From Clostridia bacterium DTU025 (lineage in GTDB: Bacteria; Bacillota; DTU025): a stretch of 64,000 bases of DNA. Below, piece by piece: positions 55,512 to 64,000 of the stretch. A model generated the notes under the pieces. It had not been told where the DNA came from and did not search any database. It saw only the letters and a list, made by a program, of their open reading frames with translations. The stretch's first letter is position 1. Every line of letters starts with the position of its first letter. The stretch lies in assembly GCA_001513145.1 (NCBI GenBank), contig LFSP01000043.1, forward strand, positions 73,518 to 137,517, in the 5' to 3' direction. The position numbers and the translations under genes are program-made.

Positions 55512-56844
55512 GATCGAGTGCGACGTGGCGGTGATCGGAGCCGGTCCGGCAGGCCTTGCGGCTGCGGCGAGGGCCAGGGAGCGAGGCGCCGGGCGGGTGC
55601 TGCTCATGGACAGGGACCGCGAGCTCGGCGGCATCCTCAACCAGTGCATACACAACGGCTTCGGGCTTCAGCTGCTCTCCCGGGAGATGAGTGGTCCAGA
55701 GTATGCGGAGTACTTCATAAACGAGGCGAAGAAGGCCGACGTCGAGACGATGCTCAACACCATGGTGCTCAGCATCGGCGCCGACCGAAGGATACACGCG
55801 ATCAACCAGTATGAGGGGCTGATGGAGATCCAGCCGAAGGCCATCGTGTTGGCCATGGGCGCCAGGGAGCGGAACCGCGGCGGAGTGGTGATCCCGGGGG
55901 CGCGGCCGGCAGGGGTGTTCACCGCGGGCGCGGCGCAGCGGTACATCAACATGGAAGGCTACATGCCGGGGCGGCGCGTTGTGGTGCTGGGCTCGGGCGA
56001 CATCGGCCTGATCATGGCCAGGCGTATGACCTGGGAGGGAGCTAAGGTCGAGGCGGTGCTGGAGATCCTGCCATTCCCGTCGGGGCTCACCCGAAACATC
56101 GTGCAGTGCCTGGAGGACCAGGGCATACCGCTGTACCTCGGCCATACGGTGATCAAGATCCACGGCAACGAGCGGGTGGAGGGCGTCACCGTGGCCAAGG
56201 TGGGAAGCGACTTCAGGCCGATAGCCGGCACCGAATGGGATATCCAGTGCGACACGCTGCTCTTGTCGGTGGGACTCATACCCGAGAACGAGCTGACGCT
56301 GGATGCCGGCGGGCAGCTTGATCCCGTTACCAACGGGCCTGTGGTGGACGACGAGATGTGCACCAGCATCCCCGGCGTGTTCGCCTGCGGAAACGTGGTG
56401 CACATCCACGACCTGGTGGACAACGTCACCCGCGAGGCGTGGGCCGCCGGCGAGGGGGCGGCGAGGTTCGTAGCGGGCCAGCAGCCGTCGGGCCACGTGA
56501 TACCCACGGCGGCGGGCGAGGGGATCCGCTATGTGGTGCCACAGAAGGTGCATGCAGAGAACCTGGCCACGAGGGACGTGCGGCTCTCCATGCGGGTCAA
56601 GGCGCCTGCGGAGTGGGTTCGCGTCGAGGCCGTGCTCGGCGGCGAAGTGGTGTTCAGTAAGGCGGAGCGCGTGGTGCGTCCGGCGGAGATGGTGTCGCTG
56701 ACCATACCCAAGGGCCGGGTTGCGCCGGAGCTGATCGAAAGGGTTGTGTCGGCAGTGGACGGCGGGGCTGACGACGACGCTGCTAAGCTGGTTGTGAGGA
56801 TTGCGAAGCGCGAGTCGTCCTCGGAGGGAGGAATCCGTGCATGA
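55504..56844 (+). CDS. NAD(P)/FAD-dependent oxidoreductase
   Basis: 'DVAVIGAGPAGLAAAARARERG', second Rossmann 'VVVLGSGDIGLIMARRM'; overlaps upstream stop. Confidence 0.92.
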   Translation: MRKIECDVAVIGAGPAGLAAAARARERGAGRVLLMDRDRELGGILNQCIHNGFGLQLLSREMSGPEYAEYFINEAKKADVETMLNTMVLSIGADRRIHAINQYEGLMEIQPKAIVLAMGARERNRGGVVIPGARPAGVFTAGAAQRYINMEGYMPGRRVVVLGSGDIGLIMARRMTWEGAKVEAVLEILPFPSGLTRNIVQCLEDQGIPLYLGHTVIKIHGNERVEGVTVAKVGSDFRPIAGTEWDIQCDTLLLSVGLIPENELTLDAGGQLDPVTNGPVVDDEMCTSIPGVFACGNVVHIHDLVDNVTREAWAAGEGAARFVAGQQPSGHVIPTAAGEGIRYVVPQKVHAENLATRDVRLSMRVKAPAEWVRVEAVLGGEVVFSKAERVVRPAEMVSLTIPKGRVAPELIERVVSAVDGGADDDAAKLVVRIAKRESSSEGGIRA

Positions 56845-57227
56845 GCACAGAAACGCGTGAACTGACGTGCATCGTGTGCCCGGTGGGCTGCAGGCTCAGA
56901 GCCGTGCTGGAAGACGGCCAGGTGGTGTCGGTTGAGGGCAACACCTGCAAGCGCGGAGCCCAGTACGCCCTGGACGAGCTGTGCGCACCCAAGCGGACGG
57001 TAACGACCACGGTGCGGGTGGTCGGCGGGTTCCTGCCGCTGGTGCCGGTGAGGACCGCTGCCCCGGTTCCCAAAGAGAGGATCGCCGAGGTACTGGAGGC
57101 AGCGCGCCAGGTGTGTCTCGAGGCGCCGGTTGAGTCGGGCCAGATAGTGATAGCCGACGTCGCGGGAACCGGGGTCGACCTGATCGCGTCGCGGTCCATG
57201 CCGGTGGCCGCCAGCGGGCAGCACTGA
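56841..57227 (+). CDS. DUF1667 domain protein
   Basis: 'LTCIVCPVGCRLRAVLEDGQVVSVEGNTCKRGAQYA'. Confidence 0.9.
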   Translation: MSTETRELTCIVCPVGCRLRAVLEDGQVVSVEGNTCKRGAQYALDELCAPKRTVTTTVRVVGGFLPLVPVRTAAPVPKERIAEVLEAARQVCLEAPVESGQIVIADVAGTGVDLIASRSMPVAASGQH

Positions 57228-57243
57228 CACAGATATGAGGTGT

Positions 57244-57357
57244 GGGCGCCCCTGGGGTACTCCAGGGAGACCTTTGGGACGTGCCAGGCAAGCCCGGATG
57301 TAACCCGGGTGCACCAGGGGACACCCGTAGACACCCTGGGGAGGATTGGTGGCGCCC
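57244..57357 (+). ncRNA. Candidate structured leader with three hairpins inside a GGGCGCC/GGCGCCC stem
   Basis: CCCTGG-N6-CCAGGG, CCCGG-N7-CCGGG, CCAGGG-N14-CCCTGG between paired ends 57244-57250 and 57351-57357. Confidence 0.4.
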
Positions 57358-57373
57358 GGCGGAGGTGAGGTGC

Positions 57374-58186
57374 TTGAGCGGACGCGTGACGACACTGCTG
57401 GTGCGCGCCTTGTTGGTGGCGCTGGTCTTGGCGCCGGCTGTTGCTGTGGCGGCAGGCGGCGTGCCGGAGGTTGCCGAGAGCGAGAGGCTCATGGCTGACC
57501 TCACCGCTGTGCTGGAAGAGTCGGATGATGCCGAGATGCTCCTGCAAGCGTTGACGCAGCTTAGGGACATGTACTGGGAGCCGGCGCTGTCCGCTGTCAG
57601 GAAGCTGTCTGTGGCCCATGAAGACCCCCAGGTCAGGCGGGAAGCCGTGAGGTTTCTGGGATGGTACGGCGCGAAGCGCGACTGGGAGTTGATCATCCTC
57701 GGCCTCTACTCCGCAGACCAGGACGACGTCATCGCTTCTATCCAGGCAGTCGCCGATTTCGGCGAGGAGCGCGGGCTCACTTACCTTGAGGACCTGACGT
57801 TGGACCCCCGGCCGGCTGTGCGCGAGGCTGCGGAGCGAGGGCTTCGGGAGCTCACATGGTTCCTTGAGGCGATTGAGGCGCTTGAGGTGATTGAGACGCT
57901 CGCAGACGCCGTGGAGACTGATGCGGCCGAGGCGATAGCTCGGGGCAAGGAGTTGCTGGTGTCGCTGCGTGAATGGATATGGCGTGAGGGCCCATGGGAT
58001 CACGGCCGGACAGCGGAGGCGCTTCAGTGGGTGCCCGGGCTGACGGAAGCTGACATCCCGAGACTACGAGGGCTTCTGATGTCGGTGAAGGCCAGTGGTC
58101 TCGACGATGCCGAGGCTAGGACAGAGTCGCTGGGGACGGTCATCAGGCTCGTGGTGCGCCGGTCAGTCGAAGCAGGAGGCACTTGA
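57374..58186 (+). CDS. Exported HEAT-repeat-like protein
   Basis: TTG start after GGAGGTGAGG; signal peptide 'LLVRALLVALVLAPAVAVAAG'; helical repeats 'EDPQVRREAVRFLGWYG', 'DDVIASIQAVADFGEE', 'DPRPAVREAAERGLREL'. Confidence 0.65.
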   Translation: MSGRVTTLLVRALLVALVLAPAVAVAAGGVPEVAESERLMADLTAVLEESDDAEMLLQALTQLRDMYWEPALSAVRKLSVAHEDPQVRREAVRFLGWYGAKRDWELIILGLYSADQDDVIASIQAVADFGEERGLTYLEDLTLDPRPAVREAAERGLRELTWFLEAIEALEVIETLADAVETDAAEAIARGKELLVSLREWIWREGPWDHGRTAEALQWVPGLTEADIPRLRGLLMSVKASGLDDAEARTESLGTVIRLVVRRSVEAGGT

Positions 58187-58493
58187 ACGACGTGCTGATG
58201 GAGTGCCGCCGTGAGCGGCCTTGACCTTGAGCCTTGACGTCGCTCGGAGACGATGAACGATCCGAGAGATGGCTGGGTACTGGATAGATGAGCCGACTGT
58301 GTCGGAAACCCCGGCACTGCCGGCTCTTTCGTTAGCATGCGCCTCGCCGCGGGTTGTGTGGTGTCGACCCGTGAGCGCCGCAGCGGGCGTGACCGTGAGC
58401 AGTTGCACTTGGTTCCGGTTGGGCCGTTCCACATCGGTACGGAATACGTTAGAGTCACGCCCGCACGAAAGACCTCCGCGCCCTGGCTGGCCA

Positions 58494-58517
58494 GACCGAC
58501 CCATGGATAGGTCGGTC
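58494..58517. repeat. Palindrome GACCGACC-N8-GGTCGGTC, related to palindromes in copies A and B
   Basis: Perfect 8-bp arms; similar core in 809-826, 841-858 and 6722-6811. Confidence 0.6.
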
Positions 58518-58879
58518 TTGCTGGAAAGCGTCAGATCATCCCTTCATTCCCCGGATGCAGGTTCGAGGGGCTACGGCGGGGCCAAGCTAGGGCGCGCGGC
58601 GCGGGTGGGGGGCGCGGGTGCGGAGGCGCCGGGAGGATCTCGCCCTCCGAAATCCCCCAAGTAGAGGATTTGCCCCTGCTACCGTCACTAGCGCCAACCA
58701 TGAGGTTAGGCGCCCGCATGGACACGCATGCGTATGATCTGCAGCTGCGGACTTGCTGAACCGCGATGGCGTGAAGTCAAGAGGCAGTTGCAGCTTCCAC
58801 ACCGCCACTACTGAGATCCGCGGGTCAGAGGATGTCGCCGACCGGACTCCTACAACCTGAGAAATAGCCCCCACACCAT

Positions 58880-58950
58880 GAGCGTCAAGTTAACACAAGC
58901 GAGCCTCCGCCAAGCCAGCGCGGAGGCTCTCTCGTGTTGATTTGACGCTT
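58880..58950. mobile_element. MITE-like element copy C, compact hairpin (TIRs GAGCGTCAAG / TTTGACGCTT)
   Basis: Two about 31-nt imperfect arms meeting at GAGCCTCCGC/GCGGAGGCTC; arm matches the left end of copy A. Confidence 0.6.
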
Positions 58951-59013
58951 ACCGCGAAACCGACACACCGGTGGGTCACCCCCCGTGCCTTTCCGACCGT
59001 CACGGTGAAGTTC

Positions 59014-59042
59014 GTTCCGGTTTGCTTCGCGCAAACCGGAAC
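59014..59042. repeat. Perfect inverted repeat GTTCCGGTTTGC-ttcgc-GCAAACCGGAAC
   Basis: 12-bp arms, 5-nt loop. Confidence 0.85.
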
Positions 59043-59144
59043 CGGATGCAGATGAACGAATGGAAACCACCGCTGAGGCGTGCCTCAGGCCCCGAGGCAC
59101 CCCGACGCACCTGCACCGCCGTGCCTCGGCCTGCCCATTGGCTG

Positions 59145-59173
59145 TTGACACGGTTCCGCAGGCTGAATATACT
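59145..59173 (+). promoter_or_regulatory. Near-consensus sigmaA promoter of the arsR-cadA operon
   Basis: TTGACA - 17 nt - TATACT. Confidence 0.8.
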
Positions 59174-59181
59174 CAGAGTGT

Positions 59182-59203
59182 CGATTAAACGGACGCTTAA
59201 TCG
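59182..59203. promoter_or_regulatory. Candidate ArsR/SmtB operator
   Basis: CGATTAA-N8-TTAATCG perfect palindrome at the expected start site. Confidence 0.7.
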
Positions 59204-59329
59204 TTGCTCGCGTGGATTAGGACGGTGCAGAGAGACCGGTGAGAGCTTCACGGCACAGAAGCGGGGGCACCGAGAGGTGAGGCAATGCCTGTGCACTCCA
59301 GGAAGATAAGAGAACCTTGAGAGGTGGAG

Positions 59330-59629
59330 ATGCCCATGAACCCCGATCCCAGCGTCGGCAGGGTGTCGAGAGTGTTTCGCGTGTTGGGCGATGAGACGCG
59401 CTGCACCATCGTGTACATGCTGGCTACGGCGGAGCGGTGCACGTGCGAGCTGGCGCAGGCGCTGGGCATCACCATGCCTGCGGTGTCGCACCATCTCCGT
59501 ATCCTGAAGCAGGCCAGGCTCGTCGATACCCGGCAGGAAGGCAAGCACGTCTACTACCGCTTAGCCGACGAGCACGTTGAAGCGCTCCTCGCCATCGCGC
59601 GCGAGCATGAGCTGGAACTGACTGAGTAA
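59330..59629 (+). CDS. ArsR/SmtB-family metalloregulator
   Basis: 'RVFRVLGDETRCTIVYMLATAERCTCELAQALGITMPAVSHHLRILKQARLV'. Confidence 0.93.
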   Translation: MPMNPDPSVGRVSRVFRVLGDETRCTIVYMLATAERCTCELAQALGITMPAVSHHLRILKQARLVDTRQEGKHVYYRLADEHVEALLAIAREHELELTE

Positions 59630-59651
59630 GAAGGTAGCAGGTGATTGGCGC

Positions 59652-61700
59652 TTGAGCCAGCGCAAGTGCAGCATAGAACACGTGGACAAGTGCGAAGATT
59701 ACAGCAACTCCGCGGGCCACGTCTCCGACTGCGGATGCTGCCGCCATGACCACTCCTGCCGGGAGGATCATCACGACGGGCGCGCCAGCATCTCGGAGAT
59801 ACTAGCCGGTGCCGTGCTGTTCGCCGCCGGACTGGCGGTGAACTGGCTGCTGCCTGTCGCCTCGGCGGGAGGGAGCACGCTGGCAACGTCGCTGTATCTC
59901 GCAGCGTATGTCGTCTCAGGCTGGCGAGTGCTCTTCACGGCCGCGTCAAACATCAGGCGAGGTCGGGTGTTCGACGAGAACTCCCTGATGGCGCTGGCGT
60001 CGATAGGCGCGGTAGCCATAGCCGAGTACCCTGAGGCGGTGGCTGTGATGCTGTTCTACTCCGTGGGCGAGAGACTGCAGCACTCGGCCGTGGCTCGGTC
60101 GCGCCGTTCCATAGAGGAGCTGATAAGCATCAGGCCCGACCGAGCATGGGTATTCCGACGCGGGACGGAGCCTGTGGAGGTGACCCCTGACGAAGTTATG
60201 CCAGGGGAAGAGTTGCGGGTTCGCCCGGGCGAGCGGGTACCGCTGGACGGGGTTATCGTCGACGGCCAGACGACCGTCGACACATCAGCGCTCACCGGTG
60301 AAAGCATGCCCCGGGTCTTGGAAGTTGGGGACAAGGTCAGCGCCGGAGTGATCAACCTCAGTGCCACCGTGCGGGTGTTGGTGGAGAAGAGCTATTCGGA
60401 ATCTACAGTATCCAGAATACTCAGCCTTGTTCAACAAGCTTCCGAAAGAAAGGCCCACACCGAGCAGTTCATATCCAAGTTCGCCAGGTACTACACGCCG
60501 GCTGTCGTAGGGGTTGCAGCCGCGGTGGCCATGGTGCCGCCTTTGGTGATGGAGGGCCAAAGCTTCATCGAGTGGCTCCACCGAGCCCTCACCATCCTCG
60601 TGATATCATGCCCCTGTGCGTTGGTGTTGTCCGTGCCGCTGAGTTACTTCGCAGGCATCGGAGGCGCCAGCAGGAGAGGCGTGTTGGTCAAGGGCGCCAA
60701 CTACCTCGAGGCACTCAACGATGTTGGCACCGTGGTGTTCGACAAGACCGGCACCCTGACGCAGGGCTCCTTCTCCGTTGTGGAGGTGGTGGGCAGCAAT
60801 GGCTTCACCGAGCACGACGTGATGGACCTGGCGGCCCACGCGGGGTCGCAGTCTAACCATCCGCTGTCAGCGTCCATACGCAAGGCCTACACTGACAAGC
60901 ACGTGCTGGATACAGGGCGTGTGCAGCACGTTCAGGAGATATCCGGTATGGGAGTCAGCGCCCTTGTAGACGGAAAGCCCGTGATAGCTGGAAACGACCG
61001 TCTGCTCCACCGCGAGAACGTGGCCCACGACGCGTGTGTCACAGACGGAACCGTGGTGAACGTCGCCCGCGACCGAGTTCTGGCCGGAAGGATCCGCCTT
61101 GCCGACAAGGTGAAGCCCCGCGCTGGTCAGGCTGTGTCGAGGCTCAAGGCCGCCGGGGTTCACACCATGGTGATGCTCACGGGTGACACCCATGGCGTTG
61201 CGGCTGACGTTGCCAGGGATGTGGGGATAGATCAGTTCCATGCCGGCCTTCTTCCGCAGGAGAAGGTGAAGGTGTTGGAGAACATCATCAACCAGCAACG
61301 GGCCAAGCCGGCGGCGGGTGCGCCGGACGGGCGCCGCGCCAGGCGGCTCGTGGCCTTCGCCGGTGACGGCATCAACGATGCGCCTGCCCTCGTGCGGGCC
61401 GACGTCGGCATAGCCATGGGAGCCCTGGGTTCCGATGCCGCGATTGAAGCCGCCGACGTCGTGGTGATGGACGACGATCCATCCCGGATAGCCGACGCCA
61501 TAGAGGTTGCGCGTCGGACCAGGCGCATCGTGGTACAGAACATTGCCTTGGCCCTGGGGGTCAAAGCAGTCGTACTCACCCTCGGAGCGCTGGGCCGGGC
61601 CACGATGTGGTCCGCGGTCTTTGCCGACGTAGGTGTCGCCATACTGGCTGTGGCCAACTCCATGAGGGCTTACGGCCTAAGGGGGACGACAGCAAGTTGA
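59652..61700 (+). CDS. cadA: Heavy-metal (Cd/Zn/Pb-type) P1B ATPase with Cys/His-rich N-terminus
   Basis: 'CPCALVLSVPLSYFAGIG', 'DKTGTLTQG', 'GDGINDAPALVRADVGIAMG'; N-terminus 'CGCCRHDHSCREDHHDG'. Confidence 0.92.
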   Translation: MSQRKCSIEHVDKCEDYSNSAGHVSDCGCCRHDHSCREDHHDGRASISEILAGAVLFAAGLAVNWLLPVASAGGSTLATSLYLAAYVVSGWRVLFTAASNIRRGRVFDENSLMALASIGAVAIAEYPEAVAVMLFYSVGERLQHSAVARSRRSIEELISIRPDRAWVFRRGTEPVEVTPDEVMPGEELRVRPGERVPLDGVIVDGQTTVDTSALTGESMPRVLEVGDKVSAGVINLSATVRVLVEKSYSESTVSRILSLVQQASERKAHTEQFISKFARYYTPAVVGVAAAVAMVPPLVMEGQSFIEWLHRALTILVISCPCALVLSVPLSYFAGIGGASRRGVLVKGANYLEALNDVGTVVFDKTGTLTQGSFSVVEVVGSNGFTEHDVMDLAAHAGSQSNHPLSASIRKAYTDKHVLDTGRVQHVQEISGMGVSALVDGKPVIAGNDRLLHRENVAHDACVTDGTVVNVARDRVLAGRIRLADKVKPRAGQAVSRLKAAGVHTMVMLTGDTHGVAADVARDVGIDQFHAGLLPQEKVKVLENIINQQRAKPAAGAPDGRRARRLVAFAGDGINDAPALVRADVGIAMGALGSDAAIEAADVVVMDDDPSRIADAIEVARRTRRIVVQNIALALGVKAVVLTLGALGRATMWSAVFADVGVAILAVANSMRAYGLRGTTAS

Positions 61701-62518
61701 GAATAGGCGCATCAGTCCTGCTGTTCGAGCAGACGCACATCGTGGATTCGGTACGAGCCCTTGCTGATCTGGGGTACAAGCACATCGAGCTGTGCTGCGA
61801 GAGCCCGGGCTTCGACTACCGGAACGTCACCGGGAAGACCGTGGACGCCCTGATCAGCTTGGCCAGGGAACGTGGATTGAGCTATACAGTGCATCCCCAC
61901 GTGGTCAACACCGCCACCACCGACCCGCGCGAGCGCGAGTACGTCCTGGCCGATTACATTGGCGCAGCGCGGCTGGCGGCTCGAGTGGGGGCGCCGACCA
62001 TCGTTGTTCACTCTGGCGAGAGGTCGGCCCCGCAGGTGAGCCGGGACGAGGCGATGGCGAGCGCCCTTGAGATCATCGCGAGAGTCGGCGAGGCGGCTGC
62101 GGAGGCAGGAGTGGGGGTGCTGCTTGAGAACACCGGCTGGCGAGACGTGGGCATCCTGGAGACCCCCGCCGACTTGTTGACGATGCGGGAGCAATGCCGG
62201 TCCGGTACCCGCCTTCTGCTGGATACAGGCCATGCGGTGTTGCAGGGCTTTGACCCGGCCGAGTGCGCCAGGCTGTGGATGCCGCATCTCGAGGAGATCC
62301 ACGCCCACGACAACGGTGGTATCCATGACGATCATCTTCCGATCGGCGACGGCAAGATAGACTGGGGCCAGCTTCTGGCGGAGCTCACGGGCGCCGGGTG
62401 GAACGGGCTACTCATGATCGAGGTTGTGGGTCACGGTGATCCCATGGCTGCCATAACTAGGTGTGAAGACGTGTTGCGAAAGTGCTTGCGCGGCTTTGGG
62501 AGCCGTGATATACTCTGA
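61697..62518 (+). CDS. TIM-barrel sugar phosphate isomerase/epimerase family protein
   Basis: 'VDSVRALADLGYKHIELCCESPGF', 'LLLDTGHAVLQGFDP', 'EIHAHDNGG'; TTG start overlaps cadA stop. Confidence 0.8.
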   Translation: MRIGASVLLFEQTHIVDSVRALADLGYKHIELCCESPGFDYRNVTGKTVDALISLARERGLSYTVHPHVVNTATTDPREREYVLADYIGAARLAARVGAPTIVVHSGERSAPQVSRDEAMASALEIIARVGEAAAEAGVGVLLENTGWRDVGILETPADLLTMREQCRSGTRLLLDTGHAVLQGFDPAECARLWMPHLEEIHAHDNGGIHDDHLPIGDGKIDWGQLLAELTGAGWNGLLMIEVVGHGDPMAAITRCEDVLRKCLRGFGSRDIL

Positions 62519-62544
62519 TATGCAAAGCGTTCAATAACAGCTGT

Positions 62545-62632
62545 GCCGAAGTGGTGGAATTGGCAGACGCGCTAGATTCAGGGTCTAGTGGGAGTTAATC
62601 CCGTGCGGGTTCAAATCCCGCCTTCGGCACCA
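62545..62632 (+). tRNA. tRNA-Leu (anticodon CAG), CCA encoded
   Basis: GCCGAAG...CTTCGGC acceptor, CTAGA-TTCAGGG-TCTAG anticodon arm, long variable arm, GGTTCAAATCC T-loop. Confidence 0.97.
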
Positions 62633-62996
62633 TTTCTTTTTGTACGGCGGCTTGAGCTGCAAGGATGAACGTGGCACACACCGGCGATGCGCCAAGTGCG
62701 TGCCATGTTTTCGTTCTTGCGATTCTTAGGGTCGGTCCGCCGATCGCAGGGCCCGGCTCAGGGCCCCCATGTTTTCCTCAGTGACTCCGCTATGACTAGC
62801 ACGTGCATGTGGATAGCAGCCCCTACATTGCGAAAGGTATGCGAAGCCGTTCTGCCTTCTGCGGCCACTGGGAAATGCGCCATCGGCAGGCCGTCCTTCC
62901 GAGAGAGTGGTTCGCTGCCGTCTCGCAGGTTCCTGACGCCCCGCTGATATCGTCAGGGGCTGGGCCCTTCAGTCATCACGAACCGACCTGGGGAAT

Positions 62997-64000
62997 CTAG
63001 AGCAGCAGTATGTTTGACTTCTTACACTCTTCCACCATGTCCTGTGGCCACACCGAGCACTGAACCTCTCCTATGTGCGCCTTGCCCAGAAGAATCATGC
63101 ACAACCTCGACTGGCCAATGCCGCCGCCGATAGTCTGCGGCAATCGTCCGGCCAGCACATCCTGGTGGTACGGGAGAGACCTCCGATCGTCGGCACCGGC
63201 CAGCTTCAGCTGTACGTCAAGAGACCGCTCGTCAACCCTGATACCCATGGATGAGATCTCCACCGCGCAGTCCAGCACAGGATAGTGAACCAGGATGTCA
63301 GCATTGAGCTGCCAGTCGTCGTAGTCTGGCGCCCTGCCATCATGCCTCATACCGGACCTGAGGGGTCCACCGATCTGCATGATGCAGATGGCACCCTTCT
63401 TCCTCGCGTGTACGTTCTCCCGTTCGCGGGGCGTCAGCTCCGGATACGCATCTTCGAGCTCTTGGGATGTGATGAAGCTGATCCTGTCCAGCAGGTATGT
63501 CTCAAGGACAGGGAAAGCCTGTATGAGGCGCCGTTCCGTCTGCTTGAGGGCCTTATATATCTTCCGTACGTAACCCATAAGGGTCCAAAGATTCCGGTCT
63601 TTCCTGTCGATGATGGCTTCCCAATCCCACTGGTCCACGTATATGGAATGCAGGTTATCTAGTTCCTCGTCGCGGCGGACAGCGTTCATGTCGGTGTAGA
63701 GACCTTCACCTGGATGAAAGCTGTACTTCTTCAGAGCGAATCGTTTCCACTTGGCGAGTGACTGAACTACCTCACACTGGCGTTCACCCAAGCCCTTGAC
63801 GGTGAACGTCACCGGCCGCTCCACCCCGTTCAGGTTGTCGTTGAGCCCTGTCTCAGGCCGCACGAAGAGTGGTGCCGATACCCTCGTGAGATTCAGTTCT
63901 TGTGCCAAAGAGACCTCGAACCAGTCCTTGATGGCTTTGATAGCTACTTGCGTGTCCCTTACTGAGAGCAGGGAGCGGTACTGCTTCGGATAGATCGAGA
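62997..64000 (-). CDS. asnA: Aspartate--ammonia ligase, 5' end beyond the window
   Basis: 'ELNLTRVSAPLFVRPETGLNDNLNGVERPV'; reading frame stays open to position 64000 ('SIYPKQYRSLLSVRDTQVAIKAIKDWFEVSLAQELNLTRV'). Confidence 0.92.
   Translation of the reverse strand, partial: SIYPKQYRSLLSVRDTQVAIKAIKDWFEVSLAQELNLTRVSAPLFVRPETGLNDNLNGVERPVTFTVKGLGERQCEVVQSLAKWKRFALKKYSFHPGEGLYTDMNAVRRDEELDNLHSIYVDQWDWEAIIDRKDRNLWTLMGYVRKIYKALKQTERRLIQAFPVLETYLLDRISFITSQELEDAYPELTPRERENVHARKKGAICIMQIGGPLRSGMRHDGRAPDYDDWQLNADILVHYPVLDCAVEISSMGIRVDERSLDVQLKLAGADDRRSLPYHQDVLAGRLPQTIGGGIGQSRLCMILLGKAHIGEVQCSVWPQDMVEECKKSNILLL

Noticed and set aside
57242-57373. Collagen-like N-terminus 'GAPGVLQGDLWDVPGKPGCNPGAPGD' of the 57242 ORF
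   Set aside because: Arises from translating the GC-rich hairpin leader; a better start with RBS and signal peptide lies at 57374.
62633-62996. Coding region between tRNA-Leu and asnA
   Set aside because: Short ORFs lack RBS, family resemblance and consistent frame; left unannotated.

Overview
The window looks like a chromosomal segment of a high-GC, spore-forming Firmicutes-like bacterium (spoIIE-tilS-ftsH order, SPOCS-like and coat-like proteins). Most of it is metabolic and housekeeping: a BadF/BcrA-type activase pair; glycine cleavage system (gcvT-H-PA-PB with divergent lpdA); spoIIE-tilS-ftsH; an ABC exporter whose ATPase gene appears 5'-truncated; histidine degradation (hutH, hutU, ftcD, hutI, fchA) running into folP-folB-birA; a Ni/Co ECF transporter with a Fur-family regulator; copA-copZ; methylmalonyl-CoA mutase/epimerase/MeaB convergent with a Na+-pumping methylmalonyl-CoA decarboxylase; gntP-type permease; threonine aldolase; glycerol catabolism (glpK, GlpA-BFD, FAD oxidoreductase, DUF1667); ArsR-cadA; tRNA-Leu(CAG); and asnA running off the right edge. 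No CRISPR, prophage, transposase or recognisable defence system was seen. The most unusual signal is a non-coding tandem array (about 28344-29300) between the Fur-family gene and ftcD. It has four 80-nt hairpin modules (alternating CTCC/GGAG) starting at 28344, 28585, 28826 and 29067, exactly 241 bp apart. The arm sequences vary while the architecture is kept. Other leads are a MITE-like family with GAGYGTCAA termini (756-880, 6701-6872, 58880-58950), a riboswitch-like leader (57244-57357), two Pro/Met/Thr-rich coat-like proteins, a Cys-Gly-rich insertion in TilS, and a putative exported beta-rich protein beside the methylmalonyl-CoA genes. All coordinates and alignments were done by eye; no searches or folding programs were run.
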